Assembly: GCF_000255135.1 (NCBI RefSeq)
Contig: NC_016751.1
Span: 930,001-994,000 of the forward strand
Length of the DNA stretch: 64,000 nucleotides
Direction: 5' to 3'
DNA from: Marinitoga piezophila KA3
GTDB lineage: Bacteria > Thermotogota > Thermotogae > Petrotogales > Petrotogaceae
How positions within the stretch are numbered: the stretch's first letter is position 1; each line of letters starts with the position of its first letter. This document shows positions 44,244 through 52,491 of the stretch, one piece after another. Below the pieces are notes generated by a model. That model saw nothing but the letters and a program-made list of their open reading frames with translations. It did not search any database and was not told where the DNA came from. Made by a program: the position numbers and the translations under genes.

Positions 44244-45275
44244 TTAATTGGATACCTTTTTTAACAACTCTATCGTTTCTTCAAAAGAAAGATCTAATAT
44301 ATTTTCAGCAATTTCAGTTAATTCTTTTAAAGTCATATAATCAAGAGCATCAATATATGGTTCTATTTTTTCACCAAATTTTTTTCTTAATAATGAACGC
44401 GTTAATTTTCTTTCTCCAGCTAACATTCCACTTTTAAATCCCTGTTCTATTCCCTGTTCTATTCCCTGCTCTATCCCTTGTTTCATTCCTTGCTCTATAG
44501 CATCTTTATATGCACCATTTACAGCTTTTACAAAATTTTCAAACATTTCTTCCACCTCCTCCTCTTCAAATATCTCTTCATCTAAATTCAAATCTCTATT
44601 TCTTTTGACGAGAGTTTTTATCACTCCGTTCACGTAATTTCCAAATTTTTCCTTTTCTTTTTCAGGTAATTTTTCTAATTCTATTTTTATTTCCTCTATT
44701 ATTCTGGTTACTGTTTTGTTTTCTGCCTTATTTAATGCCAGTAATAACCCTAATGCCTTTTTTATTTTTATTAATTGTTCTTCAGGTATTTGAGTTAAAT
44801 CAATCACCTCATATTTGAACTTTGGTGTATATTCATCAAACATTTCCCAATTTTCTACTTTTTTCATAAACCAATTTTCAGCCGTCCATTTTCTTTTTCC
44901 TGTATAAAACACTATTGGCATTATTGGTATTAATTTAAATCCTTTTGTTCTCGATTCTTTTTTATGTTCATTTATATAATTTTTCCATATTCGCACCATA
45001 TATTCGAGTATTCTAAATTGCATTAAATAATCTACAGTTGATTGATGTTCTATCAATAAATATAGATATACCTCATTTTCAAAATATTTTACTTTAAATA
45101 GTAAATCACTTTCCTTATCTCCATATTTTATATCTGTAAATTTTGTATGTTCTATTGTTATATCTTCTGCTGAAATCCCATAACTTTTTAATTTAGGAAT
45201 AAAGATATCTATAAACTCAACGATCATTTCCTTATCGGATAATATCTCTTTAAATAGTTGATCATATATCCCCAT
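44244..45275 (-). CDS. Rpn-family PD-(D/E)XK nuclease / transposase-like protein
   Basis: 343 aa from ATG 45275 (AGGGGTGAAACA upstream). N-terminal nuclease core with YDQLFKEIL, Asp57 in KESDLLFKV and E76-x-Q78 in YLLIEHQS, the pattern of recombination-promoting nucleases. The middle has HKKESRTKGFKLIPIMPIVFYTGKRKW. The C-terminus contains a run of IEQG tetrapeptides (about 255-275) and a DUF4351-like helix. Such genes are abundant paralogues with links to recombination and phage defence. Isolated gene, divergent from rqcH. Confidence 0.85.
   Translation of the reverse strand: MGIYDQLFKEILSDKEMIVEFIDIFIPKLKSYGISAEDITIEHTKFTDIKYGDKESDLLFKVKYFENEVYLYLLIEHQSTVDYLMQFRILEYMVRIWKNYINEHKKESRTKGFKLIPIMPIVFYTGKRKWTAENWFMKKVENWEMFDEYTPKFKYEVIDLTQIPEEQLIKIKKALGLLLALNKAENKTVTRIIEEIKIELEKLPEKEKEKFGNYVNGVIKTLVKRNRDLNLDEEIFEEEEVEEMFENFVKAVNGAYKDAIEQGMKQGIEQGIEQGIEQGFKSGMLAGERKLTRSLLRKKFGEKIEPYIDALDYMTLKELTEIAENILDLSFEETIELLKKVSN
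44439..44499. repeat. 12-bp tandem repeat within the Rpn gene
   Basis: About five near-identical 12-nt units (CCCTGTTCTATT and variants on the plus strand) encoding IEQG/MKQG tetrapeptides. Being a multiple of three, copy-number change would lengthen or shorten the protein without a frameshift. Confidence 0.8.
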
Positions 45276-45307
45276 TGTTTCACCCCTTGTTAACTTTTTC
45301 ATATTTT

Positions 45308-45316
45308 ATTATATCA
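45308..45316 (-). promoter_or_regulatory. Extended -10 promoter of the Rpn gene
   Basis: TGATATAAT on the minus strand, 33 nt before the start codon. Confidence 0.55.
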
Positions 45317-45354
45317 TAATTTTTATTTTCACATCATCAATCTCTTTAAAACTA

Positions 45355-45363
45355 TGATATAAT
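45355..45363 (+). promoter_or_regulatory. Extended -10 promoter of rqcH
   Basis: TGATATAAT, 42 nt before the start codon, facing away from the Rpn promoter 40 nt to the left. Confidence 0.6.
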
Positions 45364-45404
45364 TGGTTTAGAAAATTTCTACATAACAATGGAGGAATGT
45401 TAAT

Positions 45405-46991
45405 ATGCCCATAGATGGACTTTTGTTAAATAAATTAATAAGGGAAGCCAAAAAATTTGAAGGTCAAAAAATCCGAAATATATATCAACCGGTAAATGAT
45501 GAAGTGCTTTTGCAACTTCAAAACGGTTTTTTGTTGTTTGTATTAAAGAATCCCTCGTATATAATCTCACTTGAAACAAAACCAAATATGCCTGATACAC
45601 CACAAAATTTTTCAATGTTCCTAAGAAAAAGAATTAAGAATGCTAAAATTATGAAAATAGAGCAACTTGGACTTGATAGAGTTGGATATATTGAACTTTC
45701 AGTAATAGATGAAACCTTTGAAATGAGAAATTACAAATTGTATTTTGAATTAATGGGAAGAAATTCAAATATATTATTGGTAGATGAAAATAATAAAATC
45801 TTAGATGCATTAAAAAAAGGGATTACACCTTCAAGAAGTATAATGCCTGGCGCAGAATATATTCCATTTTATAAAGAAGAATATATCAACATATTAAAAC
45901 ACGATAAAATTGATTTTGATATAGACAGGCAATTAATGGGTTTTTCAAAGTTAAGCAAAAAATTCTTTTTTGAGTATATTGAAAAATATGATTATATATC
46001 CTTTGTTTCTGAATTCATGGATAATTTAAATGTTTATACCTTTGATTATGAAAATAAAAAGGAGATCCTCGCTTTTAGACCTGTAAATTATGAATATAAT
46101 GAATTTAAATCGCCTTCAGAAGGCTTATTAAATTTCTTTGAAAAGCAAAGTATAAATTCAAGGTTTTCTGAATTGAAGAGAAGATTGGAAAAGATAGTAA
46201 TAAAAGAAATCGAAAAATATGAAAAACTTCATAAAAAGCTAAAATTAGAAGAAAAAGAAATACAAAAAATTCCCGAACTTGAAAAACAGGGACGATTATT
46301 GCAGGCTTATCTGTATATGTTTAATCAGAAAACTGATTTTGTTGAAGTAGAAGATTGGGAAACTGGTGAAAAAATGAGAATCAAGCTTAATCCATTAAAA
46401 ACACCAAATGAAAATTTACAAACCATATTTAAAAAGGTTCATAAACTTAAATCAAAGGAAATTCACTTAAAAGAAAGACTAAAAATCACATCTGAAATGA
46501 TTGACTATTTGTATCAACTATGGCAGAGCATAGAAATGGCAGAAGATATTGAAACATTAATGGAAATCAGGGAAGAAATGATTCAAGAAAGATTTATTAA
46601 TGAAAATAATAAAAAGAAGAAAAGAAAAAAAATCATTTCAAAACCACTTGAATTTAATTATAACGGTTTTAAAATCCTCGTTGGGAAAAATAATATTCAA
46701 AATGACCAGATTACAAGAGAAGCTGATAAGGAAGACATATGGCTTCATGTACAGGGGATTCCCGGAGCTCATGTAATTATAAAAACAGAAAGAAAAAAAG
46801 ATATTCCACAAGAAGTTATTGAATATGCTGCATCTCTTGCTGCATATTATTCAAAAGGGCGAATGTCTTCAAAGGTTTCTGTAGATTATACTCAAAAAAA
46901 GCATGTATGGAAACCAAAAGGGGCAAAACCAGGAATGGTCTTATATAAAAACTTCAAAACCATATACATAGAACCAAAATCCCCATCCTGA
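45405..46991 (+). CDS. rqcH: Rqc2/RqcH (NFACT) ribosome quality-control protein
   Basis: 528 aa. Binds stalled 50S-peptidyl-tRNA complexes and recruits tRNA-Ala to add C-terminal Ala tails. NFACT-N domain with MPIDGLLLNKLIREAKKFEG and the functional Asp-Arg in LGLDRVGYIEL (about 87-97), then helix-hairpin-helix, coiled coils (about 260-420) and the C-terminal NFACT-R domain (DIWLHVQGIPGAHVIIK, KVSVDYTQKKHVWKPKG). GGAGG precedes ATG 45405. Previously named fibronectin-binding protein. Confidence 0.93.
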   Translation: MPIDGLLLNKLIREAKKFEGQKIRNIYQPVNDEVLLQLQNGFLLFVLKNPSYIISLETKPNMPDTPQNFSMFLRKRIKNAKIMKIEQLGLDRVGYIELSVIDETFEMRNYKLYFELMGRNSNILLVDENNKILDALKKGITPSRSIMPGAEYIPFYKEEYINILKHDKIDFDIDRQLMGFSKLSKKFFFEYIEKYDYISFVSEFMDNLNVYTFDYENKKEILAFRPVNYEYNEFKSPSEGLLNFFEKQSINSRFSELKRRLEKIVIKEIEKYEKLHKKLKLEEKEIQKIPELEKQGRLLQAYLYMFNQKTDFVEVEDWETGEKMRIKLNPLKTPNENLQTIFKKVHKLKSKEIHLKERLKITSEMIDYLYQLWQSIEMAEDIETLMEIREEMIQERFINENNKKKKRKKIISKPLEFNYNGFKILVGKNNIQNDQITREADKEDIWLHVQGIPGAHVIIKTERKKDIPQEVIEYAASLAAYYSKGRMSSKVSVDYTQKKHVWKPKGAKPGMVLYKNFKTIYIEPKSPS

Positions 46992-47010
46992 ATCAGGATG
47001 GGGATTGTTT
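46982..47010 (+). terminator. Hairpin between rqcH and the OYE gene
   Basis: CCCCATCCTGA/TCAGGATGGGG stem overlapping the rqcH stop, followed by ATTGTTT; the U-tract is modest on both strands. Confidence 0.65.
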
Positions 47011-47015
47011 AAAAA

Positions 47016-48893
47016 TTACAATTGTTCTGCAAGTTCTTTCGCTGAAGATATTGCATCTACTATTTGGCCAACTTTGTTTGCATCACCTATTACATATACA
47101 TTATTAAATTCTTCTTTGAGTTTTTCATATAATTCATTTACAGGTTTTGTTCCTGCTGTAACTACAATATCATCAAATTCGCCTAAAGAAGTTATTCCTT
47201 CTCCTATTTTTTCAACAATAACTTCTTTACCTTTTATTTCTTTTACCATTGTTTTAGTATAAATATTTATCTTTGGAGCATAATTTTTCTGGAACAATTT
47301 ACTTGCAACTACTTCCATTCCCTTTCCAACTTCTTCCATTAATTCAACAACAGTTACATTTTTACCTTCATTAACAAGTGCTTCTGCTGCTTCTAACCCA
47401 ATTAATCCACCGCCAATTACCAATACATTTTTACCTTCAACCTTTTTACCGTCAAAGAAGTCAAATCCTGTAATGTAATCTGTTAAACCAGGAATTGGTG
47501 GAACAAATGGCTTTGCACCAGTAGCAACGATTATAATATCATAATTTTCTTTTTTGAGCATTTCTGGCGTTACTTCTGTATTATATTTTATTTCAACTGA
47601 TTTTTCTGTTTTTCTTATAATATCTTCAAGTGTATCTTTCATATAAATCTTTCCTGGAGCTCTGTAAGCTAATACCCATTGACCACCAGCATAATCATTC
47701 TTTTCGTAAATAGTTACTTCATAACCTTTCTTAGATAAATATGTTCCTGCAAATAAACCTGCAGGTCCTGCACCAATAATAGCAACCTTTTTCTTTTCAG
47801 GAATCTTTTCAACAACAAATTCACTATGAACTTCTGGATTTGCAATACAATTAATTGGTTTTCCTGCTTTAACATTTGCAAGACAGCCCTGCAAACAACC
47901 TCCACATCTTACAAAATCATCTGAGTTAGATAAAATTTTATTAGGAAAATCTGGATCTATTATTAATTGTCTTCCAAATACAACTCCATCAATTGTTCCG
48001 TCATCTACAAGTTTCTTATATCTTTCATCAATTTGCATTCTTCCTACTGCAATAATAGGAATTTTTGTTAATTTTCTAATTTCTTTCAATCTATTATCCA
48101 TTATATCTGTTGGTAATGACATGTGATTATAATACCATGGTGCTGAATCACATGCGTTACCCCAACCAACGTGAATAATTGATACACCAAACTCTTCTGC
48201 TAAAGCAAATATCTTTGTTAAATGTTCATCTGTAATTCCACCTTCAACAAATTCGCTTCCTGAGATTCTTAAAATTAAAGGTATATTTGTAACTTCCTTT
48301 ACAGCTGATAAAACTTCCCTGGCAAATTTAAATTTATCTTTTCCATATTCGTCATCTCTTTTATTCAATCTTTCAGAATAGAATTGATGAACAATATAAC
48401 CATGACCAAACTGGATTTCTATTCCATCAGCACCTGCTTTTTGTGCTCTTTCAGCATTTTCTTTAAATGCCTGTATTAATTCCTTTATTTCATCAAGAGT
48501 TAATTCTTCAGGAGTTACTCCTGTAGATGGGCATTTTACAGCAGAAGATGATTTTACAACTTCAGATGCTTTTGGATTTGCTACCCTTCCAGCATGATTA
48601 AGATGTACAATTAATTTGGTGTCGTATTTGTGTAATGTGTCAACAAGTTTCTTTAATCCTTCAATGTGTTCATCAGTATCCAACATTACCTGTTTTGGAT
48701 GTTCTTTTCCTGATTTTAACACTGATATAGGCTCAAGAATAATTGCTCCGACTCCACCTTTTGCTTTTCTTTCATAATATTTAATCAATTCTTCTGTAAT
48801 AAAACCTGTCTTTGGTGTAGCTAATGCTGTTTTTACAGGTGACATAAAAATATGGTTTTTTGCTTCAAAATCCCTGAATTTCAAAGAAATCAC
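47016..48893 (-). CDS. NADH:flavin oxidoreductase, 2,4-dienoyl-CoA reductase type
   Basis: 625 aa. N-terminal old-yellow-enzyme TIM barrel (1-345; FMN) with HLNHAGRVANPK, GADGIEIQFGHGYIVHQF and VVFGRQLIIDPDFPNK; the [4Fe-4S] motif CGGCLQGCLANVKAGKPINC; then two Rossmann domains for FAD (VAIIGAGPAGLFAGTYLSKKG) and NAD(P)H (VLVIGGGLIGLEAAEAL). Electron path NADH-FAD-FeS-FMN-substrate. Only 12 nt after the ferredoxin gene, so last gene of the MinD/NifX operon. Natural substrate unknown. Confidence 0.9.
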   Translation of the reverse strand: MISLKFRDFEAKNHIFMSPVKTALATPKTGFITEELIKYYERKAKGGVGAIILEPISVLKSGKEHPKQVMLDTDEHIEGLKKLVDTLHKYDTKLIVHLNHAGRVANPKASEVVKSSSAVKCPSTGVTPEELTLDEIKELIQAFKENAERAQKAGADGIEIQFGHGYIVHQFYSERLNKRDDEYGKDKFKFAREVLSAVKEVTNIPLILRISGSEFVEGGITDEHLTKIFALAEEFGVSIIHVGWGNACDSAPWYYNHMSLPTDIMDNRLKEIRKLTKIPIIAVGRMQIDERYKKLVDDGTIDGVVFGRQLIIDPDFPNKILSNSDDFVRCGGCLQGCLANVKAGKPINCIANPEVHSEFVVEKIPEKKKVAIIGAGPAGLFAGTYLSKKGYEVTIYEKNDYAGGQWVLAYRAPGKIYMKDTLEDIIRKTEKSVEIKYNTEVTPEMLKKENYDIIIVATGAKPFVPPIPGLTDYITGFDFFDGKKVEGKNVLVIGGGLIGLEAAEALVNEGKNVTVVELMEEVGKGMEVVASKLFQKNYAPKINIYTKTMVKEIKGKEVIVEKIGEGITSLGEFDDIVVTAGTKPVNELYEKLKEEFNNVYVIGDANKVGQIVDAISSAKELAEQL

Positions 48894-48905
48894 CCCTTTT
48901 ATATT

Positions 48906-49196
48906 TTAATATCCCCTTCTACCTAATCCTGCACCTCTTCCCATTCCATGTCCCATGCCGCGACCCATTCCTCTTCCCATTCCAGCACCTCTACCCATAC
49001 CTCTCATTGCTGGATTTTCAGAATTTGGTCTTATAGCATCTTTAGGACATTTTTCCATACAAATACCACATCTTGTACATATATCATTATGTATATATGG
49101 ATATCCATCATCTTTTAATTCAATTGCGCCTTCCACAGGACATACATTTACACATATCTTACATTTTATACATTCGCTTTCTTTTACCCAGGGCAT
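48906..49196 (-). CDS. 2x[4Fe-4S] ferredoxin with Gly/Met/Arg-rich tail
   Basis: 96 aa. Residues 1-60 hold two CxxCxxCxxxC clusters (CIKCKICVNVCP and CTRCGICMEKCP). The remaining third is a low-complexity run of GMGRG/GAG units. The tail resembles the Gly/Arg-rich DUF5320 proteins encoded 2.5 kb upstream, suggesting a common interaction surface. Possible electron donor for the neighbouring flavoenzyme. Confidence 0.88.
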   Translation of the reverse strand: MPWVKESECIKCKICVNVCPVEGAIELKDDGYPYIHNDICTRCGICMEKCPKDAIRPNSENPAMRGMGRGAGMGRGMGRGMGHGMGRGAGLGRRGY

Positions 49197-49211
49197 ATAA
49201 TATCCCCTCCT

Positions 49212-49550
49212 TTACTCTTCCACTTCTCCTGCAAGAATAAATCTCAATTCTTCCATAGCGTCTTCAACTGTTTCACTTTCCACTATAATAGGTTTATAAC
49301 CAAGTTTATCAAGTTTTATCATTGAACCTTTTCCCATGCTTAATCCTACCCATACCTTACAGTGACCCAAAAACTCCAATATTTCTTCAACTTTTGCGTG
49401 CATATGCGTTTCTGCATATGGATTTTTTATCTCTTCTACTTTTTTAAAATTTTCTCCATCATATTCATATACTACATATAATTCTGAGTGACCAAAATGT
49501 TCATCGTTCAAGTGTACTCCGTCTTTTGTACCAAATGCTATTTTCATCAT
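49212..49550 (-). CDS. NifX/NifB-type dinitrogenase cofactor-family protein
   Basis: 112 aa with the family pattern MKIAFGTKDGVHLNDEHFGHSELYVVYEYDGENF, HAKVEEILEFLGHCKVWVGLSMGKGSM and a C-terminal EELRFILAGE. Ribonuclease-H-like fold that binds iron-molybdenum or Fe-S cofactors in nitrogenase systems; there are no nif structural genes here, so the ligand is unknown. Start ambiguous between two adjacent ATGs (49550 or 49547). Confidence 0.85.
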   Translation of the reverse strand: MMKIAFGTKDGVHLNDEHFGHSELYVVYEYDGENFKKVEEIKNPYAETHMHAKVEEILEFLGHCKVWVGLSMGKGSMIKLDKLGYKPIIVESETVEDAMEELRFILAGEVEE

Positions 49551-49561
49551 TTCACCCCTAA

Positions 49562-49906
49562 TTAATGTGTAGCGTGTTCTACTTTTTCTAATTTTCCATT
49601 CTTATAATTTTCTATGATATTTGAAAGTTTATCCTTTTTTGTTAAATATACTTCAATACCTGCAGCATTTAACACTTCAAATGCATTTTTACCAACACTT
49701 TCAAGTATTAATACATTAACGCCTTTTTCAGCAAGCATTTGTGAAACCTTTGGTCCCATTCCATGTGCTTCGCTTGCATTATTTTCAACAACTTCTACAA
49801 TTTCATCATTATCGAGGTCATAAATTACAAATAACTCTGCCCTCGCAAATCTGTCATTACTTAATGATTCTAAGTCTCTTCCCTGTGATGGTATAGCTAA
49901 TTTCAT
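49562..49906 (-). CDS. Second NifX-type cofactor-binding protein
   Basis: 114 aa from ATG 49906, 6 nt after GGAGGTG. Pattern MKLAIPSQGRDLESLSNDRFARAELFVIYD, then GMGPKVSQMLAEKGVNVLI and AFEVLNAAGIEVYL. Related to the next gene downstream but not a simple duplicate. Follows the MinD-type ATPase gene by 15 nt. Confidence 0.86.
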   Translation of the reverse strand: MKLAIPSQGRDLESLSNDRFARAELFVIYDLDNDEIVEVVENNASEAHGMGPKVSQMLAEKGVNVLILESVGKNAFEVLNAAGIEVYLTKKDKLSNIIENYKNGKLEKVEHATH

Positions 49907-49921
49907 CACTAACACCTCCGT

Positions 49922-50794
49922 TTATTTTAATTTTTCCATTACTTTTTCAAAGATTTCTTTTATTGCTTCAGCCGCTTTACTGTTTTCATAATTCACTACA
50001 GGATTAATTTCTAATACTGCTTTTAATACTGTTTCATCAAAAGGTATTTCTCCCAATACTTCTATGCCATCGCTTATACAATAATTGATTATTTCTTTAC
50101 TTACATCTGGATTTAAGTCGTATTTATTAATAACTACACCAAAATCCCTTTTAAAGTATCTTACTGTTTCTACTATTCTCTTTAAATCATGAAGTCCTGA
50201 TGAGGTTGGTTCTGTTACAATTACAACATAATCTGTTGCTGTAATTGAAGATGTTGCAGGACAACCTATACCAGGTGCTCCATCAATTAAAACAATATCT
50301 TTGTTATTTTCTTCTGCCTTTTTCAAAGCGAGTTTTCTAACTTCTGCTACTAAACCTCCTGATGTTTCTTCACCAGGATTTAGATTAGCATGAACAATTT
50401 CTTTTCCATCAGATACTACAGAATAATAATATTCTCCCGATAAAGCTGTTTCTAATCTTATTGCATTTTGAGGACATGCAATAACACAGGCATTACATCC
50501 TTCACATGCATATGGATCAACATCATATATTCCATTTTCAAATGTAATAGCTTCAAATCTACAAACATTTTTACAAATACCGCATTTATCGCATTTATTT
50601 TGATCTATTATAGCCTTTTTTCCACCATAATATTCATATTTTTCTTTTAAATCACCATTAAACATTAAGTTTAAATTTGCTGCATCAACATCACAATCTG
50701 CTAATACTGCATTTTTCAACAAAGCACCAAATGATGAACTCAATGTGGTTTTTCCTGTTCCACCTTTTCCACTAACTATTGCAAGTTGTCTCAT
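49922..50794 (-). CDS. MinD-type ATPase with inserted ferredoxin domain (second copy)
   Basis: 290 aa. Deviant Walker A VSGKGGTGKTTLSSS (8-22), Walker A' VLADCDVDAANL, an inserted pair of 4Fe-4S motifs (CDKCGICKNVC near 69-79 and CEGCNACVIAC near 98-108), then VLIDGAPGIGCPATSSI and VIVTEPTSSGLHDLKR. The architecture of Mrp/CooC-like P-loop proteins acting in Fe-S or metallocofactor handling. Overlaps the first copy by 4 nt; the two proteins probably work as a heterodimer. Confidence 0.9.
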   Translation of the reverse strand: MRQLAIVSGKGGTGKTTLSSSFGALLKNAVLADCDVDAANLNLMFNGDLKEKYEYYGGKKAIIDQNKCDKCGICKNVCRFEAITFENGIYDVDPYACEGCNACVIACPQNAIRLETALSGEYYYSVVSDGKEIVHANLNPGEETSGGLVAEVRKLALKKAEENNKDIVLIDGAPGIGCPATSSITATDYVVIVTEPTSSGLHDLKRIVETVRYFKRDFGVVINKYDLNPDVSKEIINYCISDGIEVLGEIPFDETVLKAVLEINPVVNYENSKAAEAIKEIFEKVMEKLK

Positions 50795-51639
50795 TTAACC
50801 AACCCCTTTATTTCATCAAACACATTTAAGAATTTTTCTTCCCATTCTGGTAAATACTCAGAAAAGATTTTTCCTTCTGAATATAATTTAGCAATTTCTC
50901 TATCAAAAGGTATCTTCAATAATATTGGTACATTTGCTTCTCTGGCATAATCATCTATAATTGTTGTATCATCACTATCTCTATTTACAATAATACCTGA
51001 CGGGATTCCCATTTCTTTCACCAGATCTACAGCAAGGCTTAAATCATGCAATCCAAATGTAGTTGGTTCAGTTACAAGAATAGCAAAATCTGCATTTCTC
51101 AAACTTTCAACAACAGGACAAGAAGTTCCTGGTTGTGAATCTATTAAAACAACATCGGCATTATCATCTATATGTTTTTTTAATTCCCTTATAATCCTTA
51201 CTCCTGAAGGTTCTCCAATATTTAATAATCCCATTCCAAATTCGAGATTTTCATTGATTTTACCTAACTTGATTTTACCGAGGCTTTTTGGTTTCTCTGT
51301 AATTGCATCAACAGGACATACCATTGCACATGCCCCACAACCATGACATAAACTTTCAAAAACCAACGTTCCCGTTGGAAATACTGAAATTGCTCCGAAT
51401 TGACAGGCTTTTGCACATTCACCACATCTAATACATGCATTATTATCAACTACTGGTAATAACATATCTACACTTTCTTCTTTATAAAAGTCTATATTGA
51501 AAAAAAGATGATCATTTGGTTCTTCAACATCAACATCTAATAATTGAATTTTATATTTTTTTGATAATGCATAAGCTAAATTTGTTGAAACTGTAGTTTT
51601 TCCTGTTCCACCTTTACCACTTAAAACGGTTATTCTCAT
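50791..51639 (-). CDS. MinD-type ATPase with inserted ferredoxin domain (first copy)
   Basis: 282 aa. Walker A LSGKGGTGKTTVSTN; LLDVDVEEPND; Cys 69, 72, 75, 79 and 98, 101, 104, 108 form two 4Fe-4S sites; VLIDSQPGTSCPVVESL and LVTEPTTFGLHDLS follow. First gene of the operon MinD-MinD-NifX-NifX-ferredoxin-OYE, all on the minus strand with gaps of 16 nt or less. Likely carries out ATP-dependent cofactor or Fe-S delivery (family inference). Confidence 0.9.
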   Translation of the reverse strand: MRITVLSGKGGTGKTTVSTNLAYALSKKYKIQLLDVDVEEPNDHLFFNIDFYKEESVDMLLPVVDNNACIRCGECAKACQFGAISVFPTGTLVFESLCHGCGACAMVCPVDAITEKPKSLGKIKLGKINENLEFGMGLLNIGEPSGVRIIRELKKHIDDNADVVLIDSQPGTSCPVVESLRNADFAILVTEPTTFGLHDLSLAVDLVKEMGIPSGIIVNRDSDDTTIIDDYAREANVPILLKIPFDREIAKLYSEGKIFSEYLPEWEEKFLNVFDEIKGLVK

Positions 51640-51688
51640 TTCATAACCTCCATTCTATATATTAGGACTATATATACAATTCATATAT

Positions 51689-51716
51689 ATCATACCACTT
51701 TATTTTTAAATTTCAA
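51689..51716 (-). promoter_or_regulatory. Promoter of the MinD/NifX operon
   Basis: On the minus strand TTGAAA, 16-nt spacer, TATGAT with TGG before it (extended -10). Downstream the leader contains an imperfect AT-rich dyad around TAGTCCTA (51660-51675). Confidence 0.65.
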
Positions 51717-51718
51717 AG

Positions 51719-51748
51719 AGGGTTGTCATTATGGCAACCCCCTTTTTA
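51719..51748 (-). terminator. Terminator-like hairpin after the DUF5320 genes
   Basis: GGGTTGTCAT/ATGGCAACCC, about 10 bp with one wobble; tail TCTTTG on the minus strand is weak, while the plus strand has TTTTT. It separates the DUF5320 unit from the MinD operon. Confidence 0.6.
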
Positions 51749-51760
51749 AACAATTATTTT

Positions 51761-52021
51761 TTACCACCAGCCTCTACCAAACCCACGACCTCTGCCAAAT
51801 CCTCTTCCATATCCATAACCTGCTCCGTATGTTCCTCTACCGTAACCATATCCCCTACCGAATCCTCTTCCGTATCCTCTACCATATCCAAAGAATCCTG
51901 CAAATCCTCCAAACCAACCTCTTCTTACTGGTGTTGTATAATACCCTGGATTGCTGCATGGTCCCCTTCTTAAACCTATTGGACCTGTACCCATTGGGCC
52001 TGTACCATCAAATCCTGGCAT
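51761..52021 (-). CDS. DUF5320-type Gly/Arg-rich protein
   Basis: 86 aa. The N-terminus MPGFDGTGPMGTGPIGLRRG is the DUF5320 signature, with a single Cys in PCSNPGYY. The second half is a run of YGRG/FGRG units ending in GWW. Two ATGs overlap the preceding stop; I use the second because the family starts MPG. Translationally coupled to the gene before it. Function unknown; genes of this type travel with MinD-ferredoxin and NifX-like genes, as here. Confidence 0.82.
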   Translation of the reverse strand: MPGFDGTGPMGTGPIGLRRGPCSNPGYYTTPVRRGWFGGFAGFFGYGRGYGRGFGRGYGYGRGTYGAGYGYGRGFGRGRGFGRGWW

Positions 52022-52299
52022 CATCTTTCACCTCCCTGATTATATCTATCGAGTTCTCTTAATCTTTCTTCTACAAAATGCAACTCCTCTTCAAGATATC
52101 TTTTATAATCCAAAAGCATAGCTTTTTCTTCTTCTACTGAATATCCATAGTAATCATCATATGGTTCATCGTAATATCTTCCGTATCCACCAAAACCTCT
52201 TCCATAACCACGTCCAAATCCTGCTCCTCTACCGAATCCTCTTCCATATCCTCTACCCATGCCTCTTCCAAAACCATATCCACCATTTCCGTATCTCAT
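52021..52299 (-). CDS. Gly/Arg/Tyr-rich protein with C-terminal coiled coil
   Basis: 92 aa. First half is (Y/F)GRG repeats (residues 3-40), then an acidic DEPYDDYYG patch, then an amphipathic helix EEEKAMLLDYKRYLEEELHF continuing to residue 85, likely a coiled coil. DUF5320-related by composition. First gene of a two-gene unit driven by a perfect promoter, so probably abundant. RGG-like low complexity could mediate RNA or protein clustering (inference). Confidence 0.75.
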   Translation of the reverse strand: MRYGNGGYGFGRGMGRGYGRGFGRGAGFGRGYGRGFGGYGRYYDEPYDDYYGYSVEEEKAMLLDYKRYLEEELHFVEERLRELDRYNQGGER

Positions 52300-52349
52300 A
52301 TCCTCACCTCCGGATAAATTATATATGTTTTTTGCATATATCCATTTTT

Positions 52350-52378
52350 ATTATATACCTAATACATATATATGTCAA
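52350..52378 (-). promoter_or_regulatory. Consensus promoter of the DUF5320 pair
   Basis: On the minus strand TTGACA, 17-nt spacer, TATAAT, both perfect. The leader can form a 7-bp AT hairpin (ATATATG/CATATAT). Confidence 0.9.
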
Positions 52379-52440
52379 GTAAACATTGTAAAAAAATTTT
52401 TGCACATCAATGAAAATTCCTCAATAAACATATAAAAAAT

Positions 52441-52473
52441 ATCACCGTCTGAATAGCATTACTTCAGACGGTG
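52441..52473 (-). terminator. Terminator of purA
   Basis: ATCACCGTCTGAA/TTCAGACGGTGAT, 13-bp perfect stem, followed on the minus strand by ATTTTTTATA. Confidence 0.92.
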
Positions 52474-52491
52474 ATCGGTTATTTCATTTAA

